Part shown: in pieces, positions 34,572 through 44,603 of the stretch
How positions within the stretch are numbered: the stretch's first letter is position 1
Layout of the letters: every line of letters begins with the position of its first letter
From: Vulcanibacillus modesticaldus
GTDB taxonomy: Bacteria > Bacillota > Bacilli > Tepidibacillales > Tepidibacillaceae
DNA: 64,000 nt
Reading direction: 5' to 3'
Assembly (NCBI RefSeq): GCF_001730235.1
Contig: NZ_MIJF01000024.1
Location: 62,001-126,000, forward strand
Notes under the pieces: model-generated
Told to the model about the DNA's origin: nothing
Seen by the model: only the letters and a program-made list of their open reading frames with translations
The model's database searches: none
Translations under genes and position numbers: made by a program

Positions 34572-35471
34572 TTATTGTTTCATTTTGGGATCAAGGACGT
34601 CTCTAAGTCCATCTCCAAATAGATTAAATCCAAGTACAACAAGCATTATTGATATACCTGGAAGAACAACGGTCCATGGAGCCAATTGGATATAATCCTT
34701 AGAATCCGCTAACATAGTCCCCCACTCTGGGGTAGGTGGTTGAGCTCCTAATCCCAAAAAACCTAGTGCTGCAGTTTCAATTATTGCCGTAGCAATTCCT
34801 AATGTCCCTTGCACAATAACTGGAGTCAAGCTATTTGGTAATAAATGATGAAGGATAATCCGTCTATTTTTCATACCTAACGCTTTAGCAGCCATAACAA
34901 ATTCTTCTTCTTTCAAACTTAAAACCTTTGATCTAACCAACCTTCCATAAGTTGGTATGTTGACAATCGCTATTGCTAGCAAAGCATTCGTCAGTGAACG
35001 TCCTAAAATAGTGACTATAGCAATTGCTAATAGAATACTTGGAAAAGCTAGCATAATATCAAAGATTCTCGATATTAACATATCTATCCATTTTCCATAA
35101 TAACCAGCTAACAAACCAAGGATGGTACCTATAATAACCGACCCTACTACTGCTAAAAAACCAACCCTTAAAGAAATCTGTGCTCCGTATACAATTCTCG
35201 AAAATAAATCTCGACCTAAATCATCAGTACCAAAAATATGCCCCTCCGAAAGTGGTGGTAAAAAACGATCTTCAAGTACTGCTCCATCATATGGATAGGA
35301 TGTAAGAAGTGGAGCAAATAGTGCTATTATAATGAAGGATATGATAATAGCCCCACCAAGCATGGCCAATTTATGTTTTTTTAATCTACGCCAAACTTCC
35401 AATAAAGGCGAGGGATCATTTGGTGTATTTACATATACTTGATTATCATTACTAATTTCTAACTGACTCAT
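34572..35471 (-). CDS. Peptide ABC transporter permease (OppC/DppC type)
   Basis: Inner-membrane permease of 299 aa, second of the pair. The N-terminal OppC leader domain (RRLKKHKLAMLGGAIIISF) and the EAA loop (MAAKALGMKNRRIILHHLLPNS) are clear, followed by AALGFLGLGAQPPTPEWG. It ends the five-gene peptide transporter operon and lies 12 nt after the first permease. Confidence 0.91.
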   Translation of the reverse strand: MSQLEISNDNQVYVNTPNDPSPLLEVWRRLKKHKLAMLGGAIIISFIIIALFAPLLTSYPYDGAVLEDRFLPPLSEGHIFGTDDLGRDLFSRIVYGAQISLRVGFLAVVGSVIIGTILGLLAGYYGKWIDMLISRIFDIMLAFPSILLAIAIVTILGRSLTNALLAIAIVNIPTYGRLVRSKVLSLKEEEFVMAAKALGMKNRRIILHHLLPNSLTPVIVQGTLGIATAIIETAALGFLGLGAQPPTPEWGTMLADSKDYIQLAPWTVVLPGISIMLVVLGFNLFGDGLRDVLDPKMKQ

Positions 35472-35483
35472 CCTTTTCTACCC

Positions 35484-36488
35484 CTAACGATATCTTATTC
35501 TTGGATCAATTGCAGAATATAGTAAATCAACAATTAAATTTATGATTACAAACATAGTAGCTATTACTAAAATTCCCGATTGAATAACTGGATAATCCCG
35601 CATTGATATTGCATCATAAAGGTATTTACCAATCCCCGGCCAAGCAAAAATAGTTTCTGTTAATACCGCTCCACCTAATAACATTCCAATTTGTAAGCCA
35701 ACTACTGTCAATACAGGTATTAAAGCATTCTTAAGAGCATGCTTATATATTAAGAAAAATTCTTTAACTCCCTTTGCTTTAGCTGTACGAACATAATCAG
35801 ATTTCATAACTTCTAACATACTTGAACGGGTCATCCGAGCAATAATAGCCATTGGGATTGTTCCCAATGCAATACTAGGTAAAATGAGATGTTTTATAAC
35901 TTCTTTTAACCCTGTGAAATTACCAGCTAAAATTGAATCTATTATATAAAAATTAGTTATCGGCTTAATAGGATTTAGAATATTTGCCCGTCCAATCGAA
36001 GGTAACCAGTTTAACTTTTGAGCAAAAATCCATTGTTCCATCAAACCTAACCAGAAGACCGGCATTGAAACTCCAATCAATGCTACTAACATTGCAATAT
36101 AATCGAACCAAGAATTATGTTTCCATGCCGCGATAATCCCCGCATTAACACCAATAATAATTGCAAAAACCATTGCAAAAAATGTTAGTTCAATAGTTGC
36201 AGCTAAATAAGGTTTTATTTCTTGTGAAATTGGAGCCTTAGTTTTAATTGATCTACCCAAATCACCAGTCAATAAACCTACCATGTAATTTTTGTACTGG
36301 ACTATCAAAGGATCATTTAATCCCAATTCTTCTCTCATATTATCTAACACTTCTGGAGGAGCCTTCTCCCCTAAAATCGTTTTTGCAGGATCACCCGGAA
36401 TCAGATGAACGATAGAAAAAACCAATAATGACATTCCGATTAATACTGGTATTAACATTAATAAACGTCTAATCGTATAAGCTAGCAT
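35484..36488 (-). CDS. Peptide ABC transporter permease (OppB/DppB type)
   Basis: Permease of 334 aa of the DppB group: start MLAYTIRRLLMLIPVLIGMS, the GDPAKTILGEKAPPEV external loop, and EAA loop (TAKAKGVKEFFLIYKHALKNALIP). With OppC it forms the channel for peptides or related substrates. A hairpin separates it from the binding-protein gene, consistent with higher expression of the latter. Confidence 0.91.
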   Translation of the reverse strand: MLAYTIRRLLMLIPVLIGMSLLVFSIVHLIPGDPAKTILGEKAPPEVLDNMREELGLNDPLIVQYKNYMVGLLTGDLGRSIKTKAPISQEIKPYLAATIELTFFAMVFAIIIGVNAGIIAAWKHNSWFDYIAMLVALIGVSMPVFWLGLMEQWIFAQKLNWLPSIGRANILNPIKPITNFYIIDSILAGNFTGLKEVIKHLILPSIALGTIPMAIIARMTRSSMLEVMKSDYVRTAKAKGVKEFFLIYKHALKNALIPVLTVVGLQIGMLLGGAVLTETIFAWPGIGKYLYDAISMRDYPVIQSGILVIATMFVIINLIVDLLYSAIDPRIRYR

Positions 36489-36531
36489 ATTTTCAACTCC
36501 AATTATTTGTATAACATTATGATTGAAGAAG

Positions 36532-36558
36532 AAGGGTAGTTAGATAAACACTACCCTT
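36532..36558 (-). terminator. Intercistronic hairpin after the binding-protein gene
   Basis: AAGGGTAGT / ACTACCCTT (36532-36540 and 36550-36558) with a weak T tail, inside the operon. It likely attenuates read-through or protects the upstream mRNA. Confidence 0.6.
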
Positions 36559-36575
36559 CACATTTAGGCTAATAC

Positions 36576-38180
36576 CTACTTCCCAAATTCAACTTTAACA
36601 AACTTGTCACTTCCTGTTGGATGAGGTACAAAACCGACAATGTTCTTTTTGCCGATAAGTGGTGGTGTTGAATGTACTAATGGAATCCATGGAGCATCTT
36701 CATGAATGATTTCTTGGGCTTTTCTATATAACTTAGTTCTCTCTTTTATATCACCAGATTGTTGGGCTTTGATTAAAATATCATGTAGTTCATCATTTTT
36801 ATAGAAAGCAATATTCCCTGCATCAGGAGCAACTGCATTATCCTTATCTAATAACACGTATAAGAAGTTATCAGGGTCACCATTATCCCCGGTCCACCCT
36901 AAGAAAGCCATTGAATGCTCACCATTACCTGTTTTTTCTAGATATGTAGCCCATTCTTCGGTAACTAAGTTTGTTTTTACACCGATTTTCTCAAAATCAG
37001 CTTGCATTGCTTCTGCAATCTTTTTACCTTGAGGGATGTATGGTCTTGGAACAGGCATATACCAGAAATCTGTTGTGAAACCATTTGGATAACCTGCTTC
37101 AGCCAATAACTCTCTAGCTTTATCCAAATTATACTCATAATCCTGAATATCATCATTATAACTCCAGATTGATGGAGGAATTGGGTTTTTTGCTGGCTCT
37201 GCTAAACCATTGTAAAAGGCATCAATAATTGCTTGTTTATTAACTGCCATACTTAATGCTTGACGAACTTTAACATTATCAAACGGTGGTTTTTCAGTAT
37301 TAAACGCTAAATAACCTACATTCATACTTGGACGTAGCCATACCTTCAATGCTGGATTTTTTTCTGCTAAAGTTACATCATCGGGATTTACACCGTCAAT
37401 TAAATCTACGTCACCACTTTGAAGTGCCATAAATCTCGCAGAATTGTCAGGTATAGATTTAAAAATTAACTTATCTAATTTCGGATATCCTTCTAACCAG
37501 TAGTTTTCATTCTTCTTTAAAACTATCTTGTCATTGCGTACCCATTCCTCAAATACGAATGGACCAGTTCCTACAGGATGCTCACCAATCTTTTCTCCAT
37601 ATTCTTTAATAGCCTTAGGAGAAACGATCGCAAATGGTGCCATTGCAATATTACTTAAGAAAGGTCCTTGTGGAAAGTTAAGGCGAATTTCAACTGTATA
37701 ATCATCTTTGGCAACAACTTCCTTAATTACGTGACCTTCATCACCTTTATATCCACCAAACATGTAGCCGTAATAAGGAAAATTACCTTGATGATAAGGA
37801 TTATCCTTATCCATCCAACGATTGAAGTTAAATACTACAGCATCAGCATTAAAATCTGTGCCATCATGGAACTTTACTCCCTTTCGTAGATAAAAAGTCC
37901 AAACTAAGCCATCATCAGAAGACTCCCAACTTTCTGCTAAGGCTGGTACAACTTCAGTACTGCCCTCAGCATAATCTAATAGAGTATCAAAAATGTTCTT
38001 AGTAACCTTAATCGATTCACCATCAGTTACATTAGCTGGATCCAAAGAAACAGAATCAGAACCACGCCCGAATACCAACACGGAGTCATCTGCACCATCC
38101 GAAGTTTCTTGGCTTACTCCACAACCTGTAAGTGCTGCTACCAGCACTACAACAAAGATAAGTGGTAAATACTTCTTCAT
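36576..38180 (-). CDS. Peptide ABC transporter substrate-binding lipoprotein
   Basis: Lipoprotein of 534 aa of SBP family 5 (OppA/DppA). The lipobox is LTGC (about 18-21). The family block WTFYLRKGVKFHDGTDFNADAVVFNFNRW and later VKVRQALSMAVNKQAII are typical. It is closest in look to dipeptide/nickel-type binders (DppA group); the substrate is not certain. Third gene in the operon after the two ATPases. Confidence 0.9.
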   Translation of the reverse strand: MKKYLPLIFVVVLVAALTGCGVSQETSDGADDSVLVFGRGSDSVSLDPANVTDGESIKVTKNIFDTLLDYAEGSTEVVPALAESWESSDDGLVWTFYLRKGVKFHDGTDFNADAVVFNFNRWMDKDNPYHQGNFPYYGYMFGGYKGDEGHVIKEVVAKDDYTVEIRLNFPQGPFLSNIAMAPFAIVSPKAIKEYGEKIGEHPVGTGPFVFEEWVRNDKIVLKKNENYWLEGYPKLDKLIFKSIPDNSARFMALQSGDVDLIDGVNPDDVTLAEKNPALKVWLRPSMNVGYLAFNTEKPPFDNVKVRQALSMAVNKQAIIDAFYNGLAEPAKNPIPPSIWSYNDDIQDYEYNLDKARELLAEAGYPNGFTTDFWYMPVPRPYIPQGKKIAEAMQADFEKIGVKTNLVTEEWATYLEKTGNGEHSMAFLGWTGDNGDPDNFLYVLLDKDNAVAPDAGNIAFYKNDELHDILIKAQQSGDIKERTKLYRKAQEIIHEDAPWIPLVHSTPPLIGKKNIVGFVPHPTGSDKFVKVEFGK

Positions 38181-38260
38181 ATTATTTTTGCCCCCTTTAT
38201 TTTAATAAAATTAGTACGAAGAATCTGATTATGACCGTACCCCTCCTCTCTAAAACATAA

Positions 38261-39229
38261 TTAACGATGTAAGTGACATGCTATATAATGTCCATTACCA
38301 ACATCCACTAGATCAGGTACCTCCTTAGTACAAACATCCATTTTATATCTACATCTAGTGTGAAACTTGCATCCAGCTGGTGGGTTGGATGGACTAGGTA
38401 CGTCGCCAGAAAGAATTATTCGTTCCCTTTTAAAATCAGGATCAGGGACTGGCACAGCAGACAATAATGCTTGAGTATAAGGATGTAATGGCTGATCGTA
38501 TAACTCCGTTTTATCAGCTAATTCTACTAAACTTCCTAAATACATAACTCCTACTCGACTCGCAATATGTCTTACAACACTTAAATCATGAGAGATAAAA
38601 ATATATGTAAGTCCAAATTTTTCTTGTAAATCCTCCATAAGATTGAGGACTTGAGATTGAATAGAGACATCTAATGCCGATACAGGTTCATCCGCCACTA
38701 TCAGCTTCGGATTAACAGATAACGCCCTAGCTATACCAATCCTTTGTCTTTGACCTCCACTAAATTGATGAGGATAACGCTTTATTTGTTCCTTGTTAAG
38801 CCCCACCGTTTCTAGTAGTTCAACAACTTTTCTTTTTCTCTCATTTTTATCTCCAATACCATGAACGATAAGAGGTTCTTCCAAAATCCTTTGTACTGTA
38901 TGCCTAGGATTTAGTGAAGCAAAGGGGTCTTGGAAAATAATTTGTAAGTCTCTTCTTCTCTTTCTCATCTGCTCATCATTTAAGGATACTAAATCCTCGC
39001 CCTCAAAAATAATTCTCCCTTCAGTCGGCTCAATCAAACGTAAAATTGATCTTCCAGTAGTTGATTTTCCACAACCACTTTCACCTACTAAAGCTAACGT
39101 TTCACCCTGATTGACTTCAAAGCTAACACCATCAACTGCCTTGACATATCCAATAGTTTTATGTAAAACACCACCATAGATTGGATAATATTTTTTAAGT
39201 TTTTCTACTTTTAATATAGCTTCTGTCAT
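38261..39229 (-). CDS. Peptide ABC transporter ATPase (OppF/DppF type)
   Basis: ATPase of 322 aa: Walker [14 protein letters not shown], signature [15 protein letters not shown], Walker [14 protein letters not shown]-loop ISHDLSVV, and the C-terminal oligopeptide domain with Cys-rich [15 protein letters not shown] and IACHLHR, which in this family can hold an Fe-S cluster. I start at ATG 39229, which overlaps the previous stop as ATGA and follows GAGGAGG; the longer frame runs 48 bp into the neighbour. Confidence 0.92.
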   Translation of the reverse strand: MTEAILKVEKLKKYYPIYGGVLHKTIGYVKAVDGVSFEVNQGETLALVGESGCGKSTTGRSILRLIEPTEGRIIFEGEDLVSLNDEQMRKRRRDLQIIFQDPFASLNPRHTVQRILEEPLIVHGIGDKNERKRKVVELLETVGLNKEQIKRYPHQFSGGQRQRIGIARALSVNPKLIVADEPVSALDVSIQSQVLNLMEDLQEKFGLTYIFISHDLSVVRHIASRVGVMYLGSLVELADKTELYDQPLHPYTQALLSAVPVPDPDFKRERIILSGDVPSPSNPPAGCKFHTRCRYKMDVCTKEVPDLVDVGNGHYIACHLHR

Positions 39230-40254
39230 GATGCATCCTCCTCGATGGATGGAGCTTGCTCTATATTTAACCAACAACTCGATTTATGGTCTTCTCCAAC
39301 ATAAACTAATTCAGGTTCATTCTTATAACAAATATCTTTAGCATATTCGCAACGAGGTACAAACTTACAACCTTTTGGCATTTCTTTAAAACTAGGTACA
39401 TTTCCCGGAATTGAATATAACCTTTGTTTCTCACTTGTTAGTCTAGGTGTTGATTTAATCAACCCCTTTGTATATGGATGATTAGGATTTTTAAAAAGTG
39501 TTCTGACATCACTTTCTTCAACAATCTTACCTGCATACATAACGATTACCCGATCACACATTTCAGCAACAACACCTAGGTCATGAGTAATTAATAGGAT
39601 TGAAGTATTAAAATCTTTCTTCAAATTTCTCATTAAATCTAGTATCTGAGCTTGGATAGTTACATCAAGGGCAGTTGTTGGTTCATCAGCAATCAAAATC
39701 GATGGATTACATGACATCGCCATTGCTATCATTACTCTTTGCCTCATACCACCCGATAATTGATGGGGATATTCTTTCATAATTTCCTCAGCTCTAGGTA
39801 TCCCAACCTGCCTAAGCATTTCAATTGCCCTTTGTTCCGCTTCCTTCTTGCTTAATTCCATGTGAAGCAGGACTGCTTCCACCATCTGATTTCCAATCGT
39901 AAATACCGGGTTTAGGGATGTCATTGGTTCTTGAAAGATCATCGATATTTCATTACCCCTGATCTCTCGCATCTCTCCCTCAGAAAGATTAATTATCTCT
40001 TTACCCTTATAACGAATCGAGCCAGATAAACGTCCTTGTGGTTTGGGAATCAACCCCATTATCGAAAGGGAAGTAACACTCTTACCACTACCTGATTCTC
40101 CAACAATCCCAAGGGTTTCACCTGCTTTTAAAGAAAAGGAAACCCCACTAACTGCAGGAATATCTCCGTCTTCTGTTCTAAAAATAGTCTTTAACTGATC
40201 AACTTCTAAAACATAATCTTCTTCCACGTTCTCACCCGCTTTATCAAGATCCAT
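39226..40254 (-). CDS. Peptide ABC transporter ATPase (OppD/DppD type)
   Basis: First gene of the transporter operon, 342 aa. Walker [14 protein letters not shown], signature [15 protein letters not shown], Walker [14 protein letters not shown]-loop [15 protein letters not shown], and the C-terminal oligopeptide/dipeptide domain with [16 protein letters not shown] and SSCWLN. Pairs with the OppF-type ATPase, to which it is translationally coupled. Confidence 0.92.
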   Translation of the reverse strand: MDLDKAGENVEEDYVLEVDQLKTIFRTEDGDIPAVSGVSFSLKAGETLGIVGESGSGKSVTSLSIMGLIPKPQGRLSGSIRYKGKEIINLSEGEMREIRGNEISMIFQEPMTSLNPVFTIGNQMVEAVLLHMELSKKEAEQRAIEMLRQVGIPRAEEIMKEYPHQLSGGMRQRVMIAMAMSCNPSILIADEPTTALDVTIQAQILDLMRNLKKDFNTSILLITHDLGVVAEMCDRVIVMYAGKIVEESDVRTLFKNPNHPYTKGLIKSTPRLTSEKQRLYSIPGNVPSFKEMPKGCKFVPRCEYAKDICYKNEPELVYVGEDHKSSCWLNIEQAPSIEEDAS

Positions 40255-40349
40255 AACAAAGATCCTCTATTTCAGACTCCTTAATCTTTCTAAAAATATT
40301 GAATTTTTAGATTACGTTTATTGGGTTAAAGGGTTAATATATGAATACT

Positions 40350-40379
40350 ATGGTAAATGAAAATCTTACAATCCGTCAA
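40350..40379 (-). promoter_or_regulatory. Candidate promoter of the peptide transporter operon
   Basis: Minus-strand TTGACG (40374-40379), 18-bp spacer, TACCAT (40350-40355), about 95 bp before the first ATPase gene. Confidence 0.45.
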
Positions 40380-40419
40380 GAACTTTTTGAAAATTTTATC
40401 AATATATTATTTTGGGAAT

Positions 40420-41253
40420 TTACCGCAGATTGTTGTTTATATATCCATCCATAAATATTTCAATACCTGGAAAAATAGGTTCAATATAGTCATATGTTGA
40501 AGGAATTGAATCTTGAGTAGGATTTATCTGTCCATCGTTTGGTACTACAGGGGTGCCTGGAATAATTTGAATCGGTGGTGCAGTTTGTAATTCTGGAGTT
40601 TGATTGTAATAATTCCCTCCATAGTAGAATTGTGGTACGTCTCCGAAAATTTGTGTTTGCGCTATTGGAATAGCTGAAGTTATTACTGATGGTTCTGTAA
40701 CAAATGGAATTACGACTTGAACTTCTGCACGTATTTCCATCAATACTGTCATAACCACAACATTGATTCCAGCGTTATGATAAATGGTTTTAGGATTAAC
40801 TTGAACTGAACCAATTGGGATAATCGTAATCGGAAGTTCTGGACCAAAGTCTGCCAACAATTCGCTGTTAAATACAGCTCCCAATTTTATTGGCTCTACC
40901 ATCTTCTCCAATTCATTTAATGTGTTTTCTACTTTTGCAGTTGCTTCTCCAACTATCCTTGCAAATTCACTATAATTGAAGATTGCTGCCCTAATTTTGC
41001 CGTTATTATCCATCTCGAATTGAATTAGGTCTTTAAAATTGGTATTTTGGGCAATTTTTTTGGTAATTGCATCATTTACTGCATTTGTAGCAATCTGTTT
41101 CACCCTAGCTTGAGCTATACTCATAAGAATCGGTTCTAGCTGTTTTTCGATATATAAAAATGATTGAAAGATAATTAACATCAAGAGTAATAAGCTCATA
41201 ATAACTAGTCTTTTTTTTTGGAATCTCACTGTTCTTCTTCCCCAGCGAGGCAT
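40420..41253 (-). CDS. yunB: Sporulation protein YunB
   Basis: Protein of 277 aa matching YunB, a mother-cell sporulation protein in Bacillus. One membrane helix lies near residues 17-37 (LVIMSLLLLMLIIFQSFLYI), followed by the family core ARVKQIATNAVNDAI, and LGAVFNSELLADFGPELPI with IPIGSVQVNPKTIYHNAGINVVV. The C-terminal 70 residues are Pro/Gln/Asn-rich and variable. ATG 41253 follows AGGAGGG; the frame extends to 41271 only through the ribosome site. It marks the host as a spore-former. Confidence 0.88.
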   Translation of the reverse strand: MPRWGRRTVRFQKKRLVIMSLLLLMLIIFQSFLYIEKQLEPILMSIAQARVKQIATNAVNDAITKKIAQNTNFKDLIQFEMDNNGKIRAAIFNYSEFARIVGEATAKVENTLNELEKMVEPIKLGAVFNSELLADFGPELPITIIPIGSVQVNPKTIYHNAGINVVVMTVLMEIRAEVQVVIPFVTEPSVITSAIPIAQTQIFGDVPQFYYGGNYYNQTPELQTAPPIQIIPGTPVVPNDGQINPTQDSIPSTYDYIEPIFPGIEIFMDGYINNNLR

Positions 41254-41382
41254 GCTTATCCCTCCTCTCAATAATATGTATTCGTAATTTTAAATCAATT
41301 GAACCTAATTAAAAAAGTTTTATTTATCTCTTACAAAAAGAATAAATTCTGTTAAAATAATAGAAATGGAGGGAAAAAAAGA

Positions 41383-42174
41383 ATGGCTATCGATTTTTCA
41401 TATAAAGGGAAGGAATATCCAACATTAGTGGATTTAGCTAAAGCATTACCCATAAACTCAGCAAAGCTAGTCCAATGGACTGAAGACGCTGATAAATTTT
41501 CCGCAGAGGCTGGTTCTCTTTGTTATGAAAGCTATCCCCATCTAGGTATAGTTAACCATTGCCGTGATAGCGGACATAATACTGTTCTTGAACATAATCT
41601 TTTTACTTTTGTGAAAAAAGTACCTATTTTTGTCGCCAGACAGGATATGCGTGCTCGGCATGCTACTTTTGATGAGAGAAGTTTACGTTATGTGCGGCTA
41701 AAAGATGGTGGATTTGAATATTATATTCCGCCTGAATTAAAAAAAACTGGAAGAGAACACGAATTAGATCAATGGATATACCACCACGAAAAAGCATTTG
41801 AATTATACGGTCACTACACAGATGAAGAGATTATGGAGAATGAGAGAGCTAGAGCACTATTACCTTTAGGTATTGCCACAATGTACACCGACTCTAGGAA
41901 TGCTGTAGGTTGGAGACATCACGCAATAAAAAGGTTATGCTTGAGAGCTCAACAAGAAATTAGATTATTGTATCGTTCTATTACAAAACAACTTATTTCC
42001 AAGGCACCACGTTTATTCGGCGACTTAAATATGCCATGTTATATGAAACAAGGATGTGGTGAATCTAAACCTTGTGGTTTAATCGAACTCGATCTTAAAA
42101 CGAATCGTGCCCTTAGTTATGAAAAAAAATTAAGTCGTCAATCGGACTCAAAAAAAGTTTATCTAACGAAATAA
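41383..42174 (+). CDS. thyX: Flavin-dependent thymidylate synthase ThyX, divergent
   Basis: Makes dTMP from dUMP using FAD and methylenetetrahydrofolate. ThyX blocks: GHNTVLEHNLFTFV, the signature region RARHATFDERSLRY at 90-103, RALLPLGIATM and the C-terminal RAQQEIRLLY. The signature RHR-x7-S is changed to R90-A91-R92-x7-S100. Three cysteines near the end (C219, C225, C231 in CYMKQGCGESKPCG) suggest a metal site or a disulfide. Length 263 aa. Ribosome site GGAGGG. Divergent from yunB. Confidence 0.87.
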   Translation: MAIDFSYKGKEYPTLVDLAKALPINSAKLVQWTEDADKFSAEAGSLCYESYPHLGIVNHCRDSGHNTVLEHNLFTFVKKVPIFVARQDMRARHATFDERSLRYVRLKDGGFEYYIPPELKKTGREHELDQWIYHHEKAFELYGHYTDEEIMENERARALLPLGIATMYTDSRNAVGWRHHAIKRLCLRAQQEIRLLYRSITKQLISKAPRLFGDLNMPCYMKQGCGESKPCGLIELDLKTNRALSYEKKLSRQSDSKKVYLTK

Positions 42175-42180
42175 TAGCTA

Positions 42181-42218
42181 ATAAAAGCCGATAACATTAT
42201 TTATGTTATCGGCTTTAT
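42181..42218. terminator. Bidirectional terminator thyX / HD-GYP gene
   Basis: AAAGCCGATAACAT / ATGTTATCGGCTTT (42184-42197 and 42203-42216), 5-nt loop, between convergent genes. Confidence 0.88.
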
Positions 42219-42229
42219 AAGTCTTTATA

Positions 42230-43315
42230 CTAACAAGTACATGATATTATTACTTTTGACAGCTCTTTAGATAGATCTACCTCATACGGTTCATCAAGCG
42301 AACCTTTTTCATTATTCTCCAATATTCTGACAATCGGTCTTGCTGGAAACTTTGTATTTATATCAACCACAATTCCCGTTTCTCCACTACTTAGCTTCAC
42401 ACTACTCCCAACTGGATAAATGGCAATAGTCCTTTTAAAAATATCCACCCATTCACGTTCAAAATCTTGATCAACTCCAATATACAAAAGCTCTAATGCC
42501 TCATGGGGTAATTTTGGTTCTTTATATACTCTTCTACTAACTACAGCATCATAAACATCACTTATCGCCACAATTTTGGCATATGTATGTATATCTTTAT
42601 TAGCAACCCCTCTTGGATATCCAGAACCATCGATCCTCTCATGATGCTGATATGCACAGTGAGCAGATAATAACGGAATTCCGTCCTCTTTGCGTAATAT
42701 TTGAAAACCATATTCTGGATGTTTTTTAATCAATTGAAATTCTTCTTCAGTTAAAGGTCCCCGTTTTTCTAGAATGGAGAGAGGAATTTTAGTTTTTCCA
42801 ATATCATGTAACAATGCCCCTAGACCTAATTCAAATAGTTGCTGTTTATTAAAACCTTTTGCTATCCCCATTGTTACTGAATAAAGGGTGACATTTAAAG
42901 AATGGGTGTATAAGTACAAATCCCTAACATAAATATTAGATAACATGAGCATTGCGTTACGATTTTGTTTAAGTTCATCAATAATATTTTCCATTACAGG
43001 TTTGAAAATATCGGCTAGTTGCCCTTTTACAAATGGTCGATTGATAATTCTCTCATGATATATTTCTTGAAACGTATGTTTAATAGTCTTTAATGCTTGC
43101 TCCCTTGTCTTATCCGATAAAACATCTTCTATTATTATATCATCGGTCCTAGAATCATGAATAAAAACCGAATCAATTCCTAAATGTAGCAATCTCGTGA
43201 TCATCGTATGAGTTAATTCAACGTCTTTTCCTATCAATATCCTACCTATGTCGTTATATATGGGCTTAGCTAAAACCATACCCGGACGGCAATTTTTTAC
43301 TGAGATTTTTCTCAT
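42230..43315 (-). CDS. HD-GYP cyclic-di-GMP phosphodiesterase
   Basis: Protein of 361 aa. An N-terminal DUF3391-like region (about 1-60: CRPGMVLAKPIYNDIGRILIG) precedes the HD-GYP domain with H170-D171 (LLHDIGKTKIP), HHERIDGSGYPRG (224-236) and ISDVYDAVVSRRVYK. All metal and signature residues are present, so hydrolysis of c-di-GMP is expected. A C-terminal SH3-like tail (PVGSSVKLSSGETGIVVD) is typical. A second such enzyme, of EAL type, lies at 26.8-27.6 kb. Confidence 0.92.
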   Translation of the reverse strand: MRKISVKNCRPGMVLAKPIYNDIGRILIGKDVELTHTMITRLLHLGIDSVFIHDSRTDDIIIEDVLSDKTREQALKTIKHTFQEIYHERIINRPFVKGQLADIFKPVMENIIDELKQNRNAMLMLSNIYVRDLYLYTHSLNVTLYSVTMGIAKGFNKQQLFELGLGALLHDIGKTKIPLSILEKRGPLTEEEFQLIKKHPEYGFQILRKEDGIPLLSAHCAYQHHERIDGSGYPRGVANKDIHTYAKIVAISDVYDAVVSRRVYKEPKLPHEALELLYIGVDQDFEREWVDIFKRTIAIYPVGSSVKLSSGETGIVVDINTKFPARPIVRILENNEKGSLDEPYEVDLSKELSKVIISCTC

Positions 43316-43405
43316 GATGTTTCCCCTTCTTCCAATTTTCTAACTAATTATAAATATCTTTATTAGATGGGAACAAGGGCAAAAATTACTAATTTAAAAG
43401 GTTAT

Positions 43406-43666
43406 TTAATGATATTTAGGATTTAATGTTCGTGAATCGACCTCTGAAGATCGCATCTCTTCCTCAGCCATTCTTACTTTTAATGCTTCAATTAAATACA
43501 TTGCGAACATTTGAAATACTTCGTAATCTTCCATTTCCTTGATTTTCTCCAAAATATCACTCTTATGATGATCATGTAGCAAATTTAGAACTAAAGCTAC
43601 CACATCCTCTTCATTTCCTTTTAAATGATGACGGTACATTGCATAAATTTCCTCTACGAAACTCAT
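43406..43666 (-). CDS. Small acidic helical protein, DUF6154-like
   Basis: Protein of 86 aa, starting at ATG 43666 after AAAGGAG. Predicted all-helical: SFVEEIYAMYRHHLKGNEED, then repeated His/Asp-rich NLLHDHHKSDILEKI and a C-terminal helix. It resembles the DUF6154 family of Bacillales small proteins. Function unknown. It lies 90 bp upstream of the HD-GYP gene on the same strand. Confidence 0.6.
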   Translation of the reverse strand: MSFVEEIYAMYRHHLKGNEEDVVALVLNLLHDHHKSDILEKIKEMEDYEVFQMFAMYLIEALKVRMAEEEMRSSEVDSRTLNPKYH

Positions 43667-43821
43667 TGTTGTAACTCCTTTCAGCAATCTGTCAATCTAA
43701 TCTACAAAAATTTAATTTTAACTTATTTTGTCTAAAAATAATTAATTTATTTGCATACAACTTTTCCCATTTGCAAAAAATAAGCTATAATCAAAAAAGT
43801 AAACGGGGTGAAAGATTTTAA

Positions 43822-44043
43822 ATGATACAAATACATCTTCACAAAGAATATATTAATAGTTTATTTTTTGACAGTCTATATGCAGGAAAAGAACAATTTT
43901 TTTTACGCGGAAATCAATATACTGCGAGTTTATCAGAAGAAGAGTATAATAATTTTATAAAGGATAACAATTTAATTCCATATAAAAATCTATTAAAGCA
44001 ATACGAAAATGGAGAAATTATTGGATCGTTTGAACTTGATTAG
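43822..44043 (+). CDS. Small hypothetical protein
   Basis: Protein of 73 aa that I do not recognise. No membrane segment or cysteine; starts MIQIHLHKEYINSLFFDSLY and ends in an acidic tail. A good GGGGTGAAAG ribosome site and location 27 nt before queT argue that it is real and co-transcribed with it. No function can be proposed. Confidence 0.6.
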   Translation: MIQIHLHKEYINSLFFDSLYAGKEQFFLRGNQYTASLSEEEYNNFIKDNNLIPYKNLLKQYENGEIIGSFELD

Positions 44044-44070
44044 ATCACTTATTTTGAGGGGGAATTCATT

Positions 44071-44553
44071 TTGAAAATTAAAGCAAAAAACTTAACATTC
44101 GTAGCTTCCATTGCTTCAATCTATGTCGTGCTTACAGTGTTATTCGCACCAATTTCCTATGGTTGGATCCAATTTCGGGTTTCAGAGGCTCTTACGATAC
44201 TTCCATTTTTCACACCTTTAGCAATACCAGGACTAACTATCGGAGTACTGATTGCCAATATCTTTAGTCAAGCAGGTATTCCGGATATGATTTTTGGTCC
44301 ATTGGCCACATTAATTGCAGCTATTATGACTTCTAAAATTAAAAATAAATGGTTAGTCCCAATACCACCTATTTTAGTTAACGCAATAATAATAGGTATT
44401 ATGCTCGGAGTTTTATTCAGTAGTGAAATTTCGATTCCACTAGCAATATTATGGGTAGGAGTAGGGGAATTTGGTGTTCTATACCTACTTGGTATGCCAT
44501 TACTTTTAGCTCTTGAAAAAAGGAAAGATATTTTTGAAAAATATAATGATTAG
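44071..44553 (+). CDS. queT: QueT family transporter (ECF S component for queuosine precursor)
   Basis: Membrane protein of 160 aa with five or six helices. The family marks are SYGWIQFRVSEALTILPFFTPLAIPGLTIG and IFSQAGIPDMIFGPLATLI. QueT proteins are the substrate-specific parts of energy-coupling-factor importers for queuosine precursors and need the shared EcfAT module, encoded elsewhere. TTG start with GAGGGGG eight bases upstream. No preQ1 riboswitch is evident upstream. Confidence 0.88.
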   Translation: MKIKAKNLTFVASIASIYVVLTVLFAPISYGWIQFRVSEALTILPFFTPLAIPGLTIGVLIANIFSQAGIPDMIFGPLATLIAAIMTSKIKNKWLVPIPPILVNAIIIGIMLGVLFSSEISIPLAILWVGVGEFGVLYLLGMPLLLALEKRKDIFEKYND

Positions 44554-44564
44554 ACTTTGATGAT

Positions 44565-44603
44565 AAAACAGGGTTATCCAATCATTCACTAACCCTGTTT
44601 TTT
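44565..44603. terminator. Bidirectional terminator queT / yunD
   Basis: AAAACAGGGTTA (44565-44576) / TAACCCTGTTTT (44590-44601) followed by T-run. The right arm overlaps the final yunD codons. Confidence 0.82.

Noticed and set aside
40341-40454. Plus-strand 37-codon frame starting MNTMVNENLTIRQ
   Set aside because: It is antisense to the end of yunB and to the peptide-transporter promoter, and its protein has no recognisable features.
40350-41371. Mobile-element signatures around the accessory genes (8-10 kb, 49-50 kb)
   Set aside because: No transposase, integrase, terminal repeats or att-like duplications were found.
43740-44070. PreQ1 riboswitch expected before queT
   Set aside because: No preQ1 aptamer core was found on reading; the upstream region is AT-rich with only ordinary ribosome sites.
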